NCBI RefSeq assembly: GCF_000331105.1
Contig: NC_020054.1
Location: 5,580,903-5,644,902, forward strand
Direction: 5' to 3'
Origin: Fibrella aestuarina BUZ 2
GTDB taxonomy: Bacteria > Bacteroidota > Bacteroidia > Cytophagales > Spirosomataceae
DNA length: 64,000 bases
The translations under genes and the position numbers were made by a program. Each line of letters starts with the position of its first letter. Within the stretch, counting starts at the first letter, position 1. Of this stretch, positions 39,930 through 49,182 are shown in pieces. The notes below the pieces were generated by a model. It was not told the origin of the DNA, did not search any database, and saw only the letters and a program-made list of their open reading frames with translations.

Positions 39930-40334
39930 ATGCACGTTGATCAACTGACTGAATCAGCTATTTTGAGCCACTTACTATTAGCCAGTGCAACGATCTACTT
40001 CACTGTTTATGTCCCGATCCGAGATCAATACATAAAACGGAAGAAGGTATATCTCGAGAGCGAGGGTATTATGGTGGGTTTGTATTATCACCTAAAAACG
40101 GGCACGGACTTATTTATCTGTAAAGATTGGCTGCCTGAACGGATTACCGACGTAATTAAAGCGCTGAAGCAACGTTCGCCTAAGGTTAGTTGTATGATCG
40201 ATTTTAACGCTTTTAAAACAAGCTGTGGCGAAGAGTTTGATCCAAGTAAGCTGTATACTAAGCCTATTTCAAAGGAGGCCAGCATTTATCCTATATACCT
40301 GTATAACGCTATTTTATGGAGTAATCCTGAGTAA
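39930..40334 (+). CDS. Hypothetical protein
   Basis: The 134-residue product has one hydrophobic segment near its N-terminus (ILSHLLLASATIYFTVYVP) and a charged remainder including YYHLKTGTDLFICKDWLPE. I recognise no family. Codon use is AT-rich compared with most of the window, as for the next gene, suggesting a small acquired segment. Confidence 0.5.
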   Translation: MHVDQLTESAILSHLLLASATIYFTVYVPIRDQYIKRKKVYLESEGIMVGLYYHLKTGTDLFICKDWLPERITDVIKALKQRSPKVSCMIDFNAFKTSCGEEFDPSKLYTKPISKEASIYPIYLYNAILWSNPE

Positions 40335-40381
40335 GCCTATCGATAGAGCCTTATAATTCACACAGTTTGCTTTACATTGAT

Positions 40382-40879
40382 ATGGCGATAGCACTCTATA
40401 TACCAAGCCTTTTCGGGGCAAGCATCGAGGTTTACTTTATCTTATTGAGTCTTGGTTTGCCGACCTTCTTTCTCTGGCGTTGGTTAGTTAGCAAGTTCAT
40501 CAAGGACCAGCGGATAAGGACTATAGCGACATGGGTAATAACGATTCTAACAACGCCAATGCTGTATGTTGGCCTTGTCATGCTTTTGCTTTTTAGCTTA
40601 AGCTATCACCCAACATACAGCTTCGACCAGGAAAAATGGTTTGCGAACAAACGAAAGCGGTATGAACTGTCAGAGGACATTATTGAGCGAAAAATGCTTC
40701 TTGGTAAAACAAAATCGGAAGTCAGGCAACTACTTGGCGATGAAGGCAACACGAACGAAAGCGACCATTGGACCTATCAACTTGGGATGAGGCCGGGCTT
40801 AACAATCCTTGATCCTGACGTTCTGGCCATCGAATTCAGCAACGGAAAAGTAAGCAGCGTTAAACAATACGAAAGCTAA
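40382..40879 (+). CDS. Membrane protein with C-terminal SmpA/OmlA(BamE)-like segment
   Basis: From the ATG at 40382 the product is 165 residues. It has two or three hydrophobic helices in the first ~75 residues, then a soluble part with MLLGKTKSEVRQLLGDEG and SDHWTYQLG. The G-K/M-T-K-x-E-V-x-x-LLG ... WxY pattern is that of the BamE-like fold found in many small envelope proteins. The role is unknown. It follows the 39930 gene by 47 bases and shares its low GC content. Confidence 0.6.
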   Translation: MAIALYIPSLFGASIEVYFILLSLGLPTFFLWRWLVSKFIKDQRIRTIATWVITILTTPMLYVGLVMLLLFSLSYHPTYSFDQEKWFANKRKRYELSEDIIERKMLLGKTKSEVRQLLGDEGNTNESDHWTYQLGMRPGLTILDPDVLAIEFSNGKVSSVKQYES

Positions 40880-40965
40880 ATAAAACCAAAAAGTATCGCT
40901 TGTACGACACGTAATTGTCCGCCGACGAATTAGTAAGCCCAGCTGTCAGCGAATGTACAGTCAGA

Positions 40966-41280
40966 CTAGTTTTCGCCATAGTCTTTGATCGAAAAACTAG
41001 CCGCACCTATGACCATTTCGCCAAAGTTATCCGACTTGCAGGAGCCACCTATTCGGTTTTCGGCCGGGTAGTAGCGTTGGGCCTTGATGGTCGTGATCTC
41101 CTGCTGGGCATTGCGGTTGAAGACCGTAATGACTACTTTGTTTTTATAACGTCTGATCACCTTTTTCTCGGCAGCCCGGATGTCGGCGTCAGTCGAAGTA
41201 CGTACGATTTTGATGGGCTGATCGAAGCCACACAGTAGCGATGCACCGAGCAGCAGCGGGACGAAAAAACCTTTTTTCAT
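40966..41280 (-). CDS. Small exported protein of unknown function
   Basis: The ATG at 41280 gives 104 residues with a signal-like N-terminus (MKKGFFVPLLLGASLLCGF). The Cys there is a possible but non-consensus lipobox. The mature part is basic (AEKKVIRRYKNKVVITVFNR) and ends without a known motif. Family not recognised. Confidence 0.55.
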   Translation of the reverse strand: MKKGFFVPLLLGASLLCGFDQPIKIVRTSTDADIRAAEKKVIRRYKNKVVITVFNRNAQQEITTIKAQRYYPAENRIGGSCKSDNFGEMVIGAASFSIKDYGEN

Positions 41281-41379
41281 GACAGTTGGTCTGGTAACGG
41301 TTAAGGGACAATAGCATACGCCCGTTGCCCAAACCAAATGTCACAAATTTTCCCTAAAAGCGACACACACTTAGCGACT

Positions 41380-41865
41380 TTAATTGCTGGAATCTACGTA
41401 GTCCAGAATCTGCTTGATCTGTTGATCGGTGAGGCTGGCAAACGAGGTCATCTGTACTTGCCCGTTATCGTTGAACACTTTCACGGCGTAGGCATCGCCG
41501 GAAGCAATCAGGGCTGATGAATTGCGAATCCATTTCTGGAGCCACGCCTCGCCGGGGGTACGTTGCCGCACGCCTTTTAGCCCCGGCCCGACCAGTTTGT
41601 CGGCCCCGGCGCTGTGGCAGGCGGCGCAGTTGTTATTGAAAATTTCTTTGCCCGCCACTGCATCAGCCGATGGGGCTTTGGGAGCGGCAGTCGGTGCACC
41701 ACTAGTTGCGGTCGGGGTTGGTGCGCCGCCGGCATCGGCCATGGCGGGCGTCTCAGCAGGCATCAGAAAAACCATCACGACCACGAGCATGAGCATCAGG
41801 ATGACCGTGGCAACCAGGCCATACAGGGCCGAAACAAGGGGGCGGAGTTGATTGGGATTGATCAT
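41380..41865 (-). CDS. Membrane-anchored c-type cytochrome
   Basis: The 161-residue protein has one N-terminal membrane helix (about 12-35), an Ala/Pro/Thr-rich linker, and a cytochrome c domain with haem motif CAACH (80-84). QMTSF supplies the likely axial Met. It should carry electrons at the periplasmic face. No oxidase or dehydrogenase genes are adjacent; the two GMC oxidoreductases elsewhere in the window are conceivable donors, but this is a guess. Confidence 0.9.
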   Translation of the reverse strand: MINPNQLRPLVSALYGLVATVILMLMLVVVMVFLMPAETPAMADAGGAPTPTATSGAPTAAPKAPSADAVAGKEIFNNNCAACHSAGADKLVGPGLKGVRQRTPGEAWLQKWIRNSSALIASGDAYAVKVFNDNGQVQMTSFASLTDQQIKQILDYVDSSN

Positions 41866-41916
41866 AAAAACGGGGAACGATAAGCGGCAACTGATAAATT
41901 GGGAACTAACAATCCT

Positions 41917-43848
41917 TTACTTCAGCACCTGCACCTCAATGGCCGAATTGCCGTAAACCCGGTGCGTCTGTTTCTGGAAGTCAGCAGGGTTAGCCAGGAA
42001 AATGTTGGGCACGAAGGTCTGCGGGTTACGGTCGATGAGCGGGAACCAGGTGCTCTGCACCTGAATCATCAGCCGGTGGCCTTTCTTGACCGTGTGCAGC
42101 ACATCCTGTAGCCGGAAGGTCGCGTTGGTAGGTTCGTTGGGCTTGAACGCCTCGGGTGTCGAGAACGAATTGCGGAAACGACCGCGCATAACCTCCGACC
42201 GCACCATCTGCTGGTAGCCACTCAGTATCACGTTTTTGTTCGGCATATAGGGGTGGTTCGGCTCGTCGCCGGGGTATACGTCGATGAGTTTGACAACCCA
42301 GTCAGCGTCGGTGCCGGTGGTGCTCACGTTCAGCTTGGCCGTGATCTCGCCGCCCAGCGTCAGGTCTTCGGTCAGCACATCGGTCTGGAAGGTGAGCACG
42401 TCGGGTCGGCGGCCCGCAAAGCGCTGATCTTCCGACATGTAGTTGAAGGGTGTAAAGCTCGCCGTCGTGGTGTTGTCTTCCGTGTAGGGCACCGGTTTAT
42501 TGGGGTCGCTCACAAATTCGGAAGCGGCCAGCGTGGCTCCCTGCTTGGTCAGGTTCCCGTTGGCGGCGAGGTAGAACGTCTGGGTCTCGGCATTGGCGGC
42601 GGGCCATTTGTCAAACGTTTTCCACTCTTTCCGACCTGTATCGAACAGGTAGGCTTCGGGCAGATCGCTCTTGCCATCGCCTTTGAGGTGCGCCCGGAAG
42701 AATTTCGCTTCGATGTTCCGCTGGTAAAAGGTGGCGATGCTGTCGCCAAAATAGATGTTGCTGTGCAGCGTGTGGCCCGTCTCGGCCGACCAGCGCCCGT
42801 GCCCAAACGGCCCCATCACCAGCGTGTTGGCAGCCATCGTGGGGTTGTTGCGCTCCAGCGTTTTGTAGATGTTCAGCGGGCCATAGAGGTCTTCGGCGTC
42901 GAACCAGCCGCCCACAGTCATGACGGCGTGTTTGACGCCTTTCAGATGGGGCAGAATGCTCCGTTGCTGCCAGAACGCATCGTAGTTGGGATGCGCCATC
43001 GTTTCCTGCCAGTAGAAATTGTCTTTATAGTAGCGGTTAGCGTTTTTCAGTGGCCCCAAATCCAGTTGCCACTGGTAGCCGTCGCGGGTGCCGGTTTTGA
43101 TCATCTGATCATCGTACCACGATTTGGTCGTGGGGGCCGGATGCTGCACGCCGAAGACCGGGAAGGTGAACAGGTAGGCCTGAATGAACGCCCCGTTGTG
43201 GTGGAAATCGTCGAAGAAAAAGTCGCTGACGGGGGCCTGCGGCGACGAGGCTTTCAGGGCCGGGTGGGCATCGGGCAGGGCCGCGGCGGTGTAGAAACCG
43301 GGGTAACTGATGCCCCACATGCCCACGCGCCCGTTGTTGTTGGGTACGTTCTTCAGCAGCCACTCGATGGTGTCATAGGTATCCGAGCTTTCATCCACCG
43401 ACAGGCTCGCCGGGCTGGTGGTCTTGGCTTTAGCTTTTCCGCGTTTGGTCGACGCGGGGGCGGCTACCGGGTCCGGTACGTTCGGCGTCATGTTGGTCCA
43501 GGTGCCTTCGCTCATCCAGCGCCCGCGCACGTCCTGATACACCACAATGTACTTCTCGCGCATCATCGTGGCCGACGGGCTGATAAGCGGGCGGTAGGCA
43601 TCGGGGCCGTAGGGGGCCACGCTGTAGCAGGTACGTTGCATCACCATCGGGTACGTGTTGGTCGCCGAGGCGTCGCGCGGGACATACACGATTGTGAACA
43701 GCTTCACGCCGTCGCGCATGGGAATCTGGTATTCGTACTTCTGGTACAGGTCTTTGGTGGTGGCGGGCTGGGCATAACTGACCAGAACGGCCAACCAACA
43801 GCCTAGCAGGCTGAGCAAACGCAGGGGCGTGTTCACGAGCGTAGTCAC
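41917..43848 (-). CDS. CocE/NonD family alpha/beta hydrolase (X-Pro peptidase-like), secreted
   Basis: The start is uncertain. A GTG at 43848 puts a standard signal peptide (LRLLSLLGCWLAVLVSYAQ) at the N-terminus and gives 643 residues. A TTG at 43896, directly behind the upstream stop, would lengthen it by 16. The hydrolase domain has MRDGVKLFTIVYVP, YQDVRGRW, nucleophile GISYPG, VGGWFDAED and GPFGHGRW (His). The C-terminal X-Pro dipeptidyl-peptidase-like jelly roll (TGTDADWVVKLIDVYP) follows. Family members cleave peptides or acyl esters such as beta-lactam side chains or cocaine. It is the second gene after the SASA esterase on the same strand. Confidence 0.85.
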   Translation of the reverse strand: MTTLVNTPLRLLSLLGCWLAVLVSYAQPATTKDLYQKYEYQIPMRDGVKLFTIVYVPRDASATNTYPMVMQRTCYSVAPYGPDAYRPLISPSATMMREKYIVVYQDVRGRWMSEGTWTNMTPNVPDPVAAPASTKRGKAKAKTTSPASLSVDESSDTYDTIEWLLKNVPNNNGRVGMWGISYPGFYTAAALPDAHPALKASSPQAPVSDFFFDDFHHNGAFIQAYLFTFPVFGVQHPAPTTKSWYDDQMIKTGTRDGYQWQLDLGPLKNANRYYKDNFYWQETMAHPNYDAFWQQRSILPHLKGVKHAVMTVGGWFDAEDLYGPLNIYKTLERNNPTMAANTLVMGPFGHGRWSAETGHTLHSNIYFGDSIATFYQRNIEAKFFRAHLKGDGKSDLPEAYLFDTGRKEWKTFDKWPAANAETQTFYLAANGNLTKQGATLAASEFVSDPNKPVPYTEDNTTTASFTPFNYMSEDQRFAGRRPDVLTFQTDVLTEDLTLGGEITAKLNVSTTGTDADWVVKLIDVYPGDEPNHPYMPNKNVILSGYQQMVRSEVMRGRFRNSFSTPEAFKPNEPTNATFRLQDVLHTVKKGHRLMIQVQSTWFPLIDRNPQTFVPNIFLANPADFQKQTHRVYGNSAIEVQVLK

Positions 43849-43898
43849 GGGACGAAGAAGGGTTGATGAGAAACTAGGGCGACGAATCTGGGCCAAAG

Positions 43899-46800
43899 CT
43901 ACTCAATCAACAGTTTCTGCACGTACACATCAGCCCCACTTTCCACCCGAATCAGGTACGTTCCGGCGGGGGCATCGGGCAAGAGTAGCGGCGATTCGGT
44001 TGCCTGCTGCACGGTTTGCCGCTTATGAACCAGCCCCCGCAAATCGATCAGTTGCACGGTTCCGGTGGTGGGCCGGGCAAACTGAAGCGTCACCTTCCCA
44101 CGAGCGGGGTTGGGCCAGAGCCTGAAGTGAGCCGCCGGTTCAAACTGGGTGGCCAGCAAGACGAGCGTGGTGCCCGAAGCCGTGGCCGCCGCCGACTGGG
44201 TTTTATCGCCGAAGGCCGTCAGCCGGTATTGGTAGGTGGTGCTGGGCGACAAACCGGCATCGACATACTGCGTGGTCCCTGCGTCGACGCGCGTCGTGTA
44301 GCTGTAGGCTGATTCGCCCGTTTTGCGGCGTTCGAGCCAGTAGTAGGCCGCGCTGGGCACGGGGTCCCAACGGAGCCGCAGCGTATCGAAGGCCACAGCT
44401 GTTGCACTGAGCGCGGGGGTGCTCAGCAGCGCAGGAGTTTGGGCGGTTTGGGTGCCGTAGGGCGATTCGGTCCGGTCGCCCAACGCCCGAAGCCGGTAGG
44501 TGTAGCTAGTGCCGGGGGCCAGCAGCGTATCCCGCACAGCGCTGACGCCCGCGCCATACGTACCCACGGTCTGGAAGGATTGCCCGGCGGCCATCCGCTC
44601 TAGTTGATACGACGTCGCCGCGGGCACTGACGCCCAGCCCAGCCGCAGGGCGTTGTTGTACAGCACCGTCACCGACAGCACCGGCGTGCTCAGCAGGGTC
44701 GTGGTGGTGGCGCTTGTTACCCCGTACACCGATTCGGACAGGGGGCTTTTTGCCTTCACCCGGTACGCATAGGCCGTTCCCGGTGCCAGCGCCGTATCGA
44801 CCAGCGTGGTCACGGTGGGGCCATACGAGCCGATTACGCGGTAAGCCTGTCCGTCGGTCATGCGTTCGAGTTGGTAGGCCGTGGCGTTGGGCACCGCCAT
44901 CCAGGCCAGCCGGATGGCATTCGTATACACAACCGTACTGCTCATCGTGGGTGTGGCCAGCAGGCCGGGCGTCTGGGCATCGGCGCGCACGATGGGCGAT
45001 TCGGTGCGGTCGCCGAAGGCTTGTAGCTGGTAGGTATACGTCGTACCCGGCTGCAAACCGGCGTCGCTCACCGCCGTTACCGACGCCTCGAACGTACCCA
45101 GCGCGACCAGCGCCGACGTACCGGTTTTGCGCCACAGCGCGTAGTGGGTGGCGTTGGCAACGGGTTTCCAGCTTACCAGGAGTGCGTCATTGAACTGGGG
45201 CGCCACGGTTAGTTCGGGGGTGGGCAGGTAGGCGGGCGTTTGCACCGTCACCTCCGCGTAGGGCGAGTCGGTGAAGCGGCCGGTTGCTTTGAGCCGGTAC
45301 GTATAGCGCTGCCCAGCCACCAACAGGCTATCCTGGAACAGAAGCGTTGCGGGCGGGAGCGTGGCCACAGCCGTGAAGCTGGTTTCGGCCGTTGTCCGCC
45401 GTTCGAGCACATAGCGTTGGGCATCGGCGATGGCGTTCCAATGGAGGCGCACGGCGGTAGCATAGGTGGCGGTGGCCTGCAACTCGGGTGTTGTCAACAC
45501 GGCCGGCGTCTGCACGTCGACCTGCGCGTAGGCCGATTCATCGTCGCGCCGGATGGCTTTTACCCGGAACGCGTAAACAGCGCCGGGCGGCAGATTTTCC
45601 ACCACAAACGCCTGTTGGTCGCGGGGCAGTTGGGCCAGCGTCGCGAAGGATGAGGCCGACGGCGCTTTTGCCTCAAACACATAGCCAGTCGCCCCCGCCA
45701 CGGCCGACCACGTCAGCCGCACGGAGGACGCCGATACTACGGATGCCGACAGCGACGGCGTAGCCACGGTGGGTACGTCGGATGGCCCATTGGCGGCGAT
45801 GGGTACGTCCAGAAATGACAGCGCCCGCAGGCCCCGTTTGTTGGTCAGGTACGGGCCGCGGTACGGGTAGTCGGGCTGTTGGTTGGTATAGGTAGCGGGC
45901 AGGTACGTTAGCTTGCTGGCACCCGAGGGGCCGTTTAGTTTCAGAATGATCCGGTTGTCTTCGGCCCGGCCACTCTGCACGCTACCCGCCTGCCCGTCGA
46001 GGTACAGAAACTGGGTTAGTTTCAGGCTGCCGTGCCCGTCGGTCCAGTTCATGCGTTGACCGGGGTTGAACTGAAGCGTGATTTCGTCGCGGGCGGCGGT
46101 TGAGTAATAGGCCTGCCGCAGGTTGGGCGCGTCGATGTTGTCCTGATCGGGATCGTTGTAAAAATCACGGCCAATCAGGCGGGCCACTTCCATGGCATTC
46201 TGGTCGTAACCAGCGTCGGAGTAATGAAGCCCGTCGAAACCCTCCGTTCCCACCGAGGCCACCACCTGAATGTCGGGGTAAGTACGGGGCAGGGTGCGCT
46301 GCGACTCACGCACGAACGGGGCCGCCCCCACCGCCGGGTCGATGATGTCGATCTGGTACACGTAAAACTGCTTCACCGACGGCACATCAGTTTTCAGCTG
46401 CTGGTAATAGCGCCCAAAGCCACCGAGCCAGTCGGTACTTTCGCCGTAGCCTTCGGTTTCGCCCTGCCGATACACCCAGGCCGTCACGGCGTTGGCCACG
46501 CCCGCTTTTTGCAGCCGGTAGAGCAGCCGCCCGTAACCGGTGGTCAGATCGGTAGGGTTTGTGGCCGTGCGTATGGCCTGCTCGTTCATCGACGACCAGT
46601 GCATGGCCCCGTTGATGAGGCAGGTGGGGATACCGTATTTCTCCAGTATGTATTGCTGAATGCCAAACCCGAGGTTACCCACGTTCTGCGTGTAGAGCGT
46701 CTGGTTCGACAGGGCCCAGGCGGTATCGGCCGGGTTGTACACGCCTTTGCCGTAGTTCTCACTGATGACGCCAAAGGTGCGGCAGAATTCGTTGGTACGG

Positions 46801-47255
46801 GTGTCGCGGAAAAAGGCCCCGGCATTGGACTGCCCCGCCAGCACAAACACATCGCCCGCCACGATATTGGTGCGCGTGACCACGTTGACCGAGTCGGTGC
46901 CTTTCCAGAGTGTCACGCTCACATCATATTCAGCTTTTTCAGCCCGGATGGGCAGCGGGTCGATCTGGAACGCCGCGCTGTTGCCGGCATACGTTAGCGG
47001 CACCCGGCGAGACGCAATCGGTTGTTTGTTCCGAAAGAGCCGGACCGAAAGGGCTTCCCAACCGGCCTCCTCAACTCGCCCTGCTACCGGGATCAGCGCT
47101 GTGCTCTGCGCATTACGCGGGTATAGCTGGTAAGGTTGGGGTAACTGCTGGAATGCCACCGGCCCGATGCGTTGCGCCTGACTCGTCAGACTGAGCAAAC
47201 TGACCCACCAGAAAAAGACAAGTTTAGTTATAGACAGGCTGTAAAACTGGTTCAT
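43899..47255 (-). CDS. SASA-family esterase with six FN3 repeats and T9SS sorting domain
   Basis: The 1118-residue protein starts with a signal peptide (about 1-28). An SASA/CE6-like esterase domain follows: LAGQSNAG with Ser143, VYRQGETEGYG, DGLHYSDAGY with Asp341/His344. The family deacetylates sialic acid or other sugars. From about residue 505 there are six tandem fibronectin type III repeats of ~88 residues, each starting near TPxLxA and ending near VQTPA. The last 75 residues (FRLWPNPARGKVTLQF ... YVQKLLIE) form a type A T9SS sorting domain, so it is probably exported and surface-attached or released. It is divergent from the PUL at 47.5 kb and likely works with it. Confidence 0.88.
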   Translation of the reverse strand: MNQFYSLSITKLVFFWWVSLLSLTSQAQRIGPVAFQQLPQPYQLYPRNAQSTALIPVAGRVEEAGWEALSVRLFRNKQPIASRRVPLTYAGNSAAFQIDPLPIRAEKAEYDVSVTLWKGTDSVNVVTRTNIVAGDVFVLAGQSNAGAFFRDTRTNEFCRTFGVISENYGKGVYNPADTAWALSNQTLYTQNVGNLGFGIQQYILEKYGIPTCLINGAMHWSSMNEQAIRTATNPTDLTTGYGRLLYRLQKAGVANAVTAWVYRQGETEGYGESTDWLGGFGRYYQQLKTDVPSVKQFYVYQIDIIDPAVGAAPFVRESQRTLPRTYPDIQVVASVGTEGFDGLHYSDAGYDQNAMEVARLIGRDFYNDPDQDNIDAPNLRQAYYSTAARDEITLQFNPGQRMNWTDGHGSLKLTQFLYLDGQAGSVQSGRAEDNRIILKLNGPSGASKLTYLPATYTNQQPDYPYRGPYLTNKRGLRALSFLDVPIAANGPSDVPTVATPSLSASVVSASSVRLTWSAVAGATGYVFEAKAPSASSFATLAQLPRDQQAFVVENLPPGAVYAFRVKAIRRDDESAYAQVDVQTPAVLTTPELQATATYATAVRLHWNAIADAQRYVLERRTTAETSFTAVATLPPATLLFQDSLLVAGQRYTYRLKATGRFTDSPYAEVTVQTPAYLPTPELTVAPQFNDALLVSWKPVANATHYALWRKTGTSALVALGTFEASVTAVSDAGLQPGTTYTYQLQAFGDRTESPIVRADAQTPGLLATPTMSSTVVYTNAIRLAWMAVPNATAYQLERMTDGQAYRVIGSYGPTVTTLVDTALAPGTAYAYRVKAKSPLSESVYGVTSATTTTLLSTPVLSVTVLYNNALRLGWASVPAATSYQLERMAAGQSFQTVGTYGAGVSAVRDTLLAPGTSYTYRLRALGDRTESPYGTQTAQTPALLSTPALSATAVAFDTLRLRWDPVPSAAYYWLERRKTGESAYSYTTRVDAGTTQYVDAGLSPSTTYQYRLTAFGDKTQSAAATASGTTLVLLATQFEPAAHFRLWPNPARGKVTLQFARPTTGTVQLIDLRGLVHKRQTVQQATESPLLLPDAPAGTYLIRVESGADVYVQKLLIE

Positions 47256-47465
47256 TCAGGTTACTAAAGTCGAGTAAATGTTTCTGCTAAATAAACCTAC
47301 GATTACATAGCCACCTTAGATCCTTTTGGTCCTTTGCGTTTAAAATTGATTAAAGCGCCTCTGTTGCTCCCGAAACCGCCCATAAACTAATCAGAAAAAA
47401 AAGAGCCCAAAGCAGTAATGGTTTTGCGCCATAGTACTTGTCTATGGAAAAATAGACCAATTCAC

Positions 47466-47471
47466 AGGAGG
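47466..47471 (+). promoter_or_regulatory. Shine-Dalgarno sequence deciding the sigma factor start
   Basis: AGGAGG lies 3 bases before the ATG at 47475, a strong ribosome-binding site in a phylum that often does without one. It favours 47475 over the in-frame ATG at 47418 for the ECF sigma gene. Confidence 0.6.
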
Positions 47472-47474
47472 GCG

Positions 47475-48131
47475 ATGGCTACGAATCAGGCAGATCGACA
47501 GGGCAGACCAGTCCCGCTACGCATGGCGAATGAGGAGCCCGAGGAGGCCGTTGCGCCAGACTCCGAGGTGTTTATCCGTAACACGTTTGCCACCGACCCG
47601 CGGCTGGGCTGCGAGCTGCTGTTCCGGCTGTACTATCAGCCCCTGTGCAGTCACGCCGTCCGGTTTGTGGGCGCGCGCGACGTAGCCCAGGACCTGGTGT
47701 CGGAGGTATTCTGCCGGTTCTACACCAATCAGGTGTTTGCCACCATCACCACCTCCTACCGGGCTTATCTCTACAAGACGATCCGGCATCAGGCCTACAA
47801 CTACCTGCGTTGGGAAGTGAGCCGACAAGTTGACCTGACCTCGGCCGAAGGCTTTTCGACGGGAGAGTCGCAGCAGCCCGACAACGTTACTCAGTATGAG
47901 GAACTGTACCAGGACGTTGAGGCGGCCATCAACTCGCTGCCGTTGCAACGGCGGAAAATCTACCTCATGCACCGCTTCGAAGGGAAGAAATACGGCGAAA
48001 TCGCCGACGAACTGCACCTGGCTCCCAAAACGGTCGAATCCCAAATTCGGAAGGCCAGCCATTTTCTGCGCGACCTGCTGCGGACCAAGTGGACCCTGTC
48101 GCTCCTCACCCTGTTAACGCTCTCTGTATGA
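47475..48131 (+). CDS. ECF RNA polymerase sigma factor (PUL type)
   Basis: The 218-residue protein has sigma region 2 (LLFRLYYQPLCSHAVRFVG, AQDLVSEVFCRFY) and region 4 (LPLQRRKIYLMHRFEGKKY, APKTVESQIRKA), the layout of FecI-like sigma factors in Bacteroidota. Its stop overlaps the FecR start by four bases (ATGA). By family it directs RNA polymerase to the downstream SusC operon when the outer-membrane receptor signals through FecR. Confidence 0.93.
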   Translation: MATNQADRQGRPVPLRMANEEPEEAVAPDSEVFIRNTFATDPRLGCELLFRLYYQPLCSHAVRFVGARDVAQDLVSEVFCRFYTNQVFATITTSYRAYLYKTIRHQAYNYLRWEVSRQVDLTSAEGFSTGESQQPDNVTQYEELYQDVEAAINSLPLQRRKIYLMHRFEGKKYGEIADELHLAPKTVESQIRKASHFLRDLLRTKWTLSLLTLLTLSV

Positions 48132-49171
48132 ACACCACTGTCAGCCACGAGCTTCTGTTCGACTACTTTGCCGGGCGGGTGACGGCCCTGCAACGGGAAA
48201 CGATTGCCGACTGGCTCCGCGACCCTGCCAACGAAGAAACGTTTTACCGCTGCCTCGACGAATGGGAGCGCCGCAAACCCCAATACATTGCCGACCTGAC
48301 CGCCGCGCTGCCCACCTACCGCGCTTTTCTGGAACAGACTCCACCCGGCACCGTGGCCGCCACGGCCGAACCGCCGCCAACGGCAGTGCCGTTTCAGGCC
48401 ATTCGCCGCAGTTGGTTTTCCCGGAGCGGGCTCATTGCAGCGTCGGTGGCGCTGGCGTTGCTGGCAGGCGGCTGGCTATTACGCGATCACCTGCTGTACC
48501 AGACCATTCAGACCGCCTACGGCGAAACCCGGTCGCTGCAACTGGCGGATGGCAGCACGGTGGTGCTCAACGCCAACTCCTCGTTGCGGGTGCCCCGGTT
48601 CGGCTTCGGGAAAGCGATCTGGGGCGAAAAGAGCCGCCACGTACAGCTGACAGGCGAAGCCAATTTTGCCGTCGTTCACACGCCCGACGACCAGCGGTTT
48701 GTGGTGCACACGGCCAAAGGGCTCGACGTGGTGGTGCTGGGCACGGAGTTTACGGTGTTTGCCCGCCCCCGCGAAACCAAGGTGGTGCTGGCCAAGGGTA
48801 AGGTGCTGGTAAACTACCCCACGTCGGCCCGGAGAACGGAGCAGTTGACCCTCAAACCCGGCGACGTGGTGGCCCTCGACAGTGGCGGCCGGCTCAAGCG
48901 CGCCACGACCCCCAAACCCCGCGACTACGCAGCCTGGCAACGGCACGAATTCATTTTCAACAACACGTCTCTGCGCGAGGTGGGCCAGCTGCTCACCGAC
49001 AACTATGGCCTTCAGGTACGTATCCTGGGCGACGAACTGGCCCGCCAGACCATCACCGGCTCGTTCCACGCCGAAAATGCCGACGAGCTGCTTCAGGCGA
49101 TTTCCGATGTGCTGGGTATCAACGTGGTGCGCCACGACCAGCAGGTAGTGCTTAACGATAACAACGCATAA
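48128..49171 (+). CDS. FecR-family anti-sigma factor
   Basis: With the ATG at 48128 overlapping the sigma stop, the product is 347 residues. It has a cytoplasmic sigma-binding part, one membrane helix (SGLIAASVALALLAGGWLL, about 105-123), the periplasmic FecR domain (RSLQLADGSTVVLNANSSLR, VLGTEFTVFARP) and a DUF4974-like end (FNNTSLREVGQLLTDNYGLQ). It should hold the sigma factor until the STN domain of the receptor at 49183 contacts it. The next gene follows by 11 bases. Confidence 0.93.
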   Translation: MNTTVSHELLFDYFAGRVTALQRETIADWLRDPANEETFYRCLDEWERRKPQYIADLTAALPTYRAFLEQTPPGTVAATAEPPPTAVPFQAIRRSWFSRSGLIAASVALALLAGGWLLRDHLLYQTIQTAYGETRSLQLADGSTVVLNANSSLRVPRFGFGKAIWGEKSRHVQLTGEANFAVVHTPDDQRFVVHTAKGLDVVVLGTEFTVFARPRETKVVLAKGKVLVNYPTSARRTEQLTLKPGDVVALDSGGRLKRATTPKPRDYAAWQRHEFIFNNTSLREVGQLLTDNYGLQVRILGDELARQTITGSFHAENADELLQAISDVLGINVVRHDQQVVLNDNNA

Positions 49172-49182
49172 CCCCCAGTACC

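Noticed and set aside
42253..43806. Open frame of 517 codons antisense to the CocE/NonD hydrolase
   Set aside because: The translation is rich in Val, Gly, Arg and His with no recognisable domain, while the opposite strand codes a complete hydrolase with signal peptide and catalytic motifs.
47256..47465. Promoters for the divergent SASA and sigma factor genes
   Set aside because: The region must contain them, but I could not find a convincing TTG/TAnnTTTG pair for either direction.
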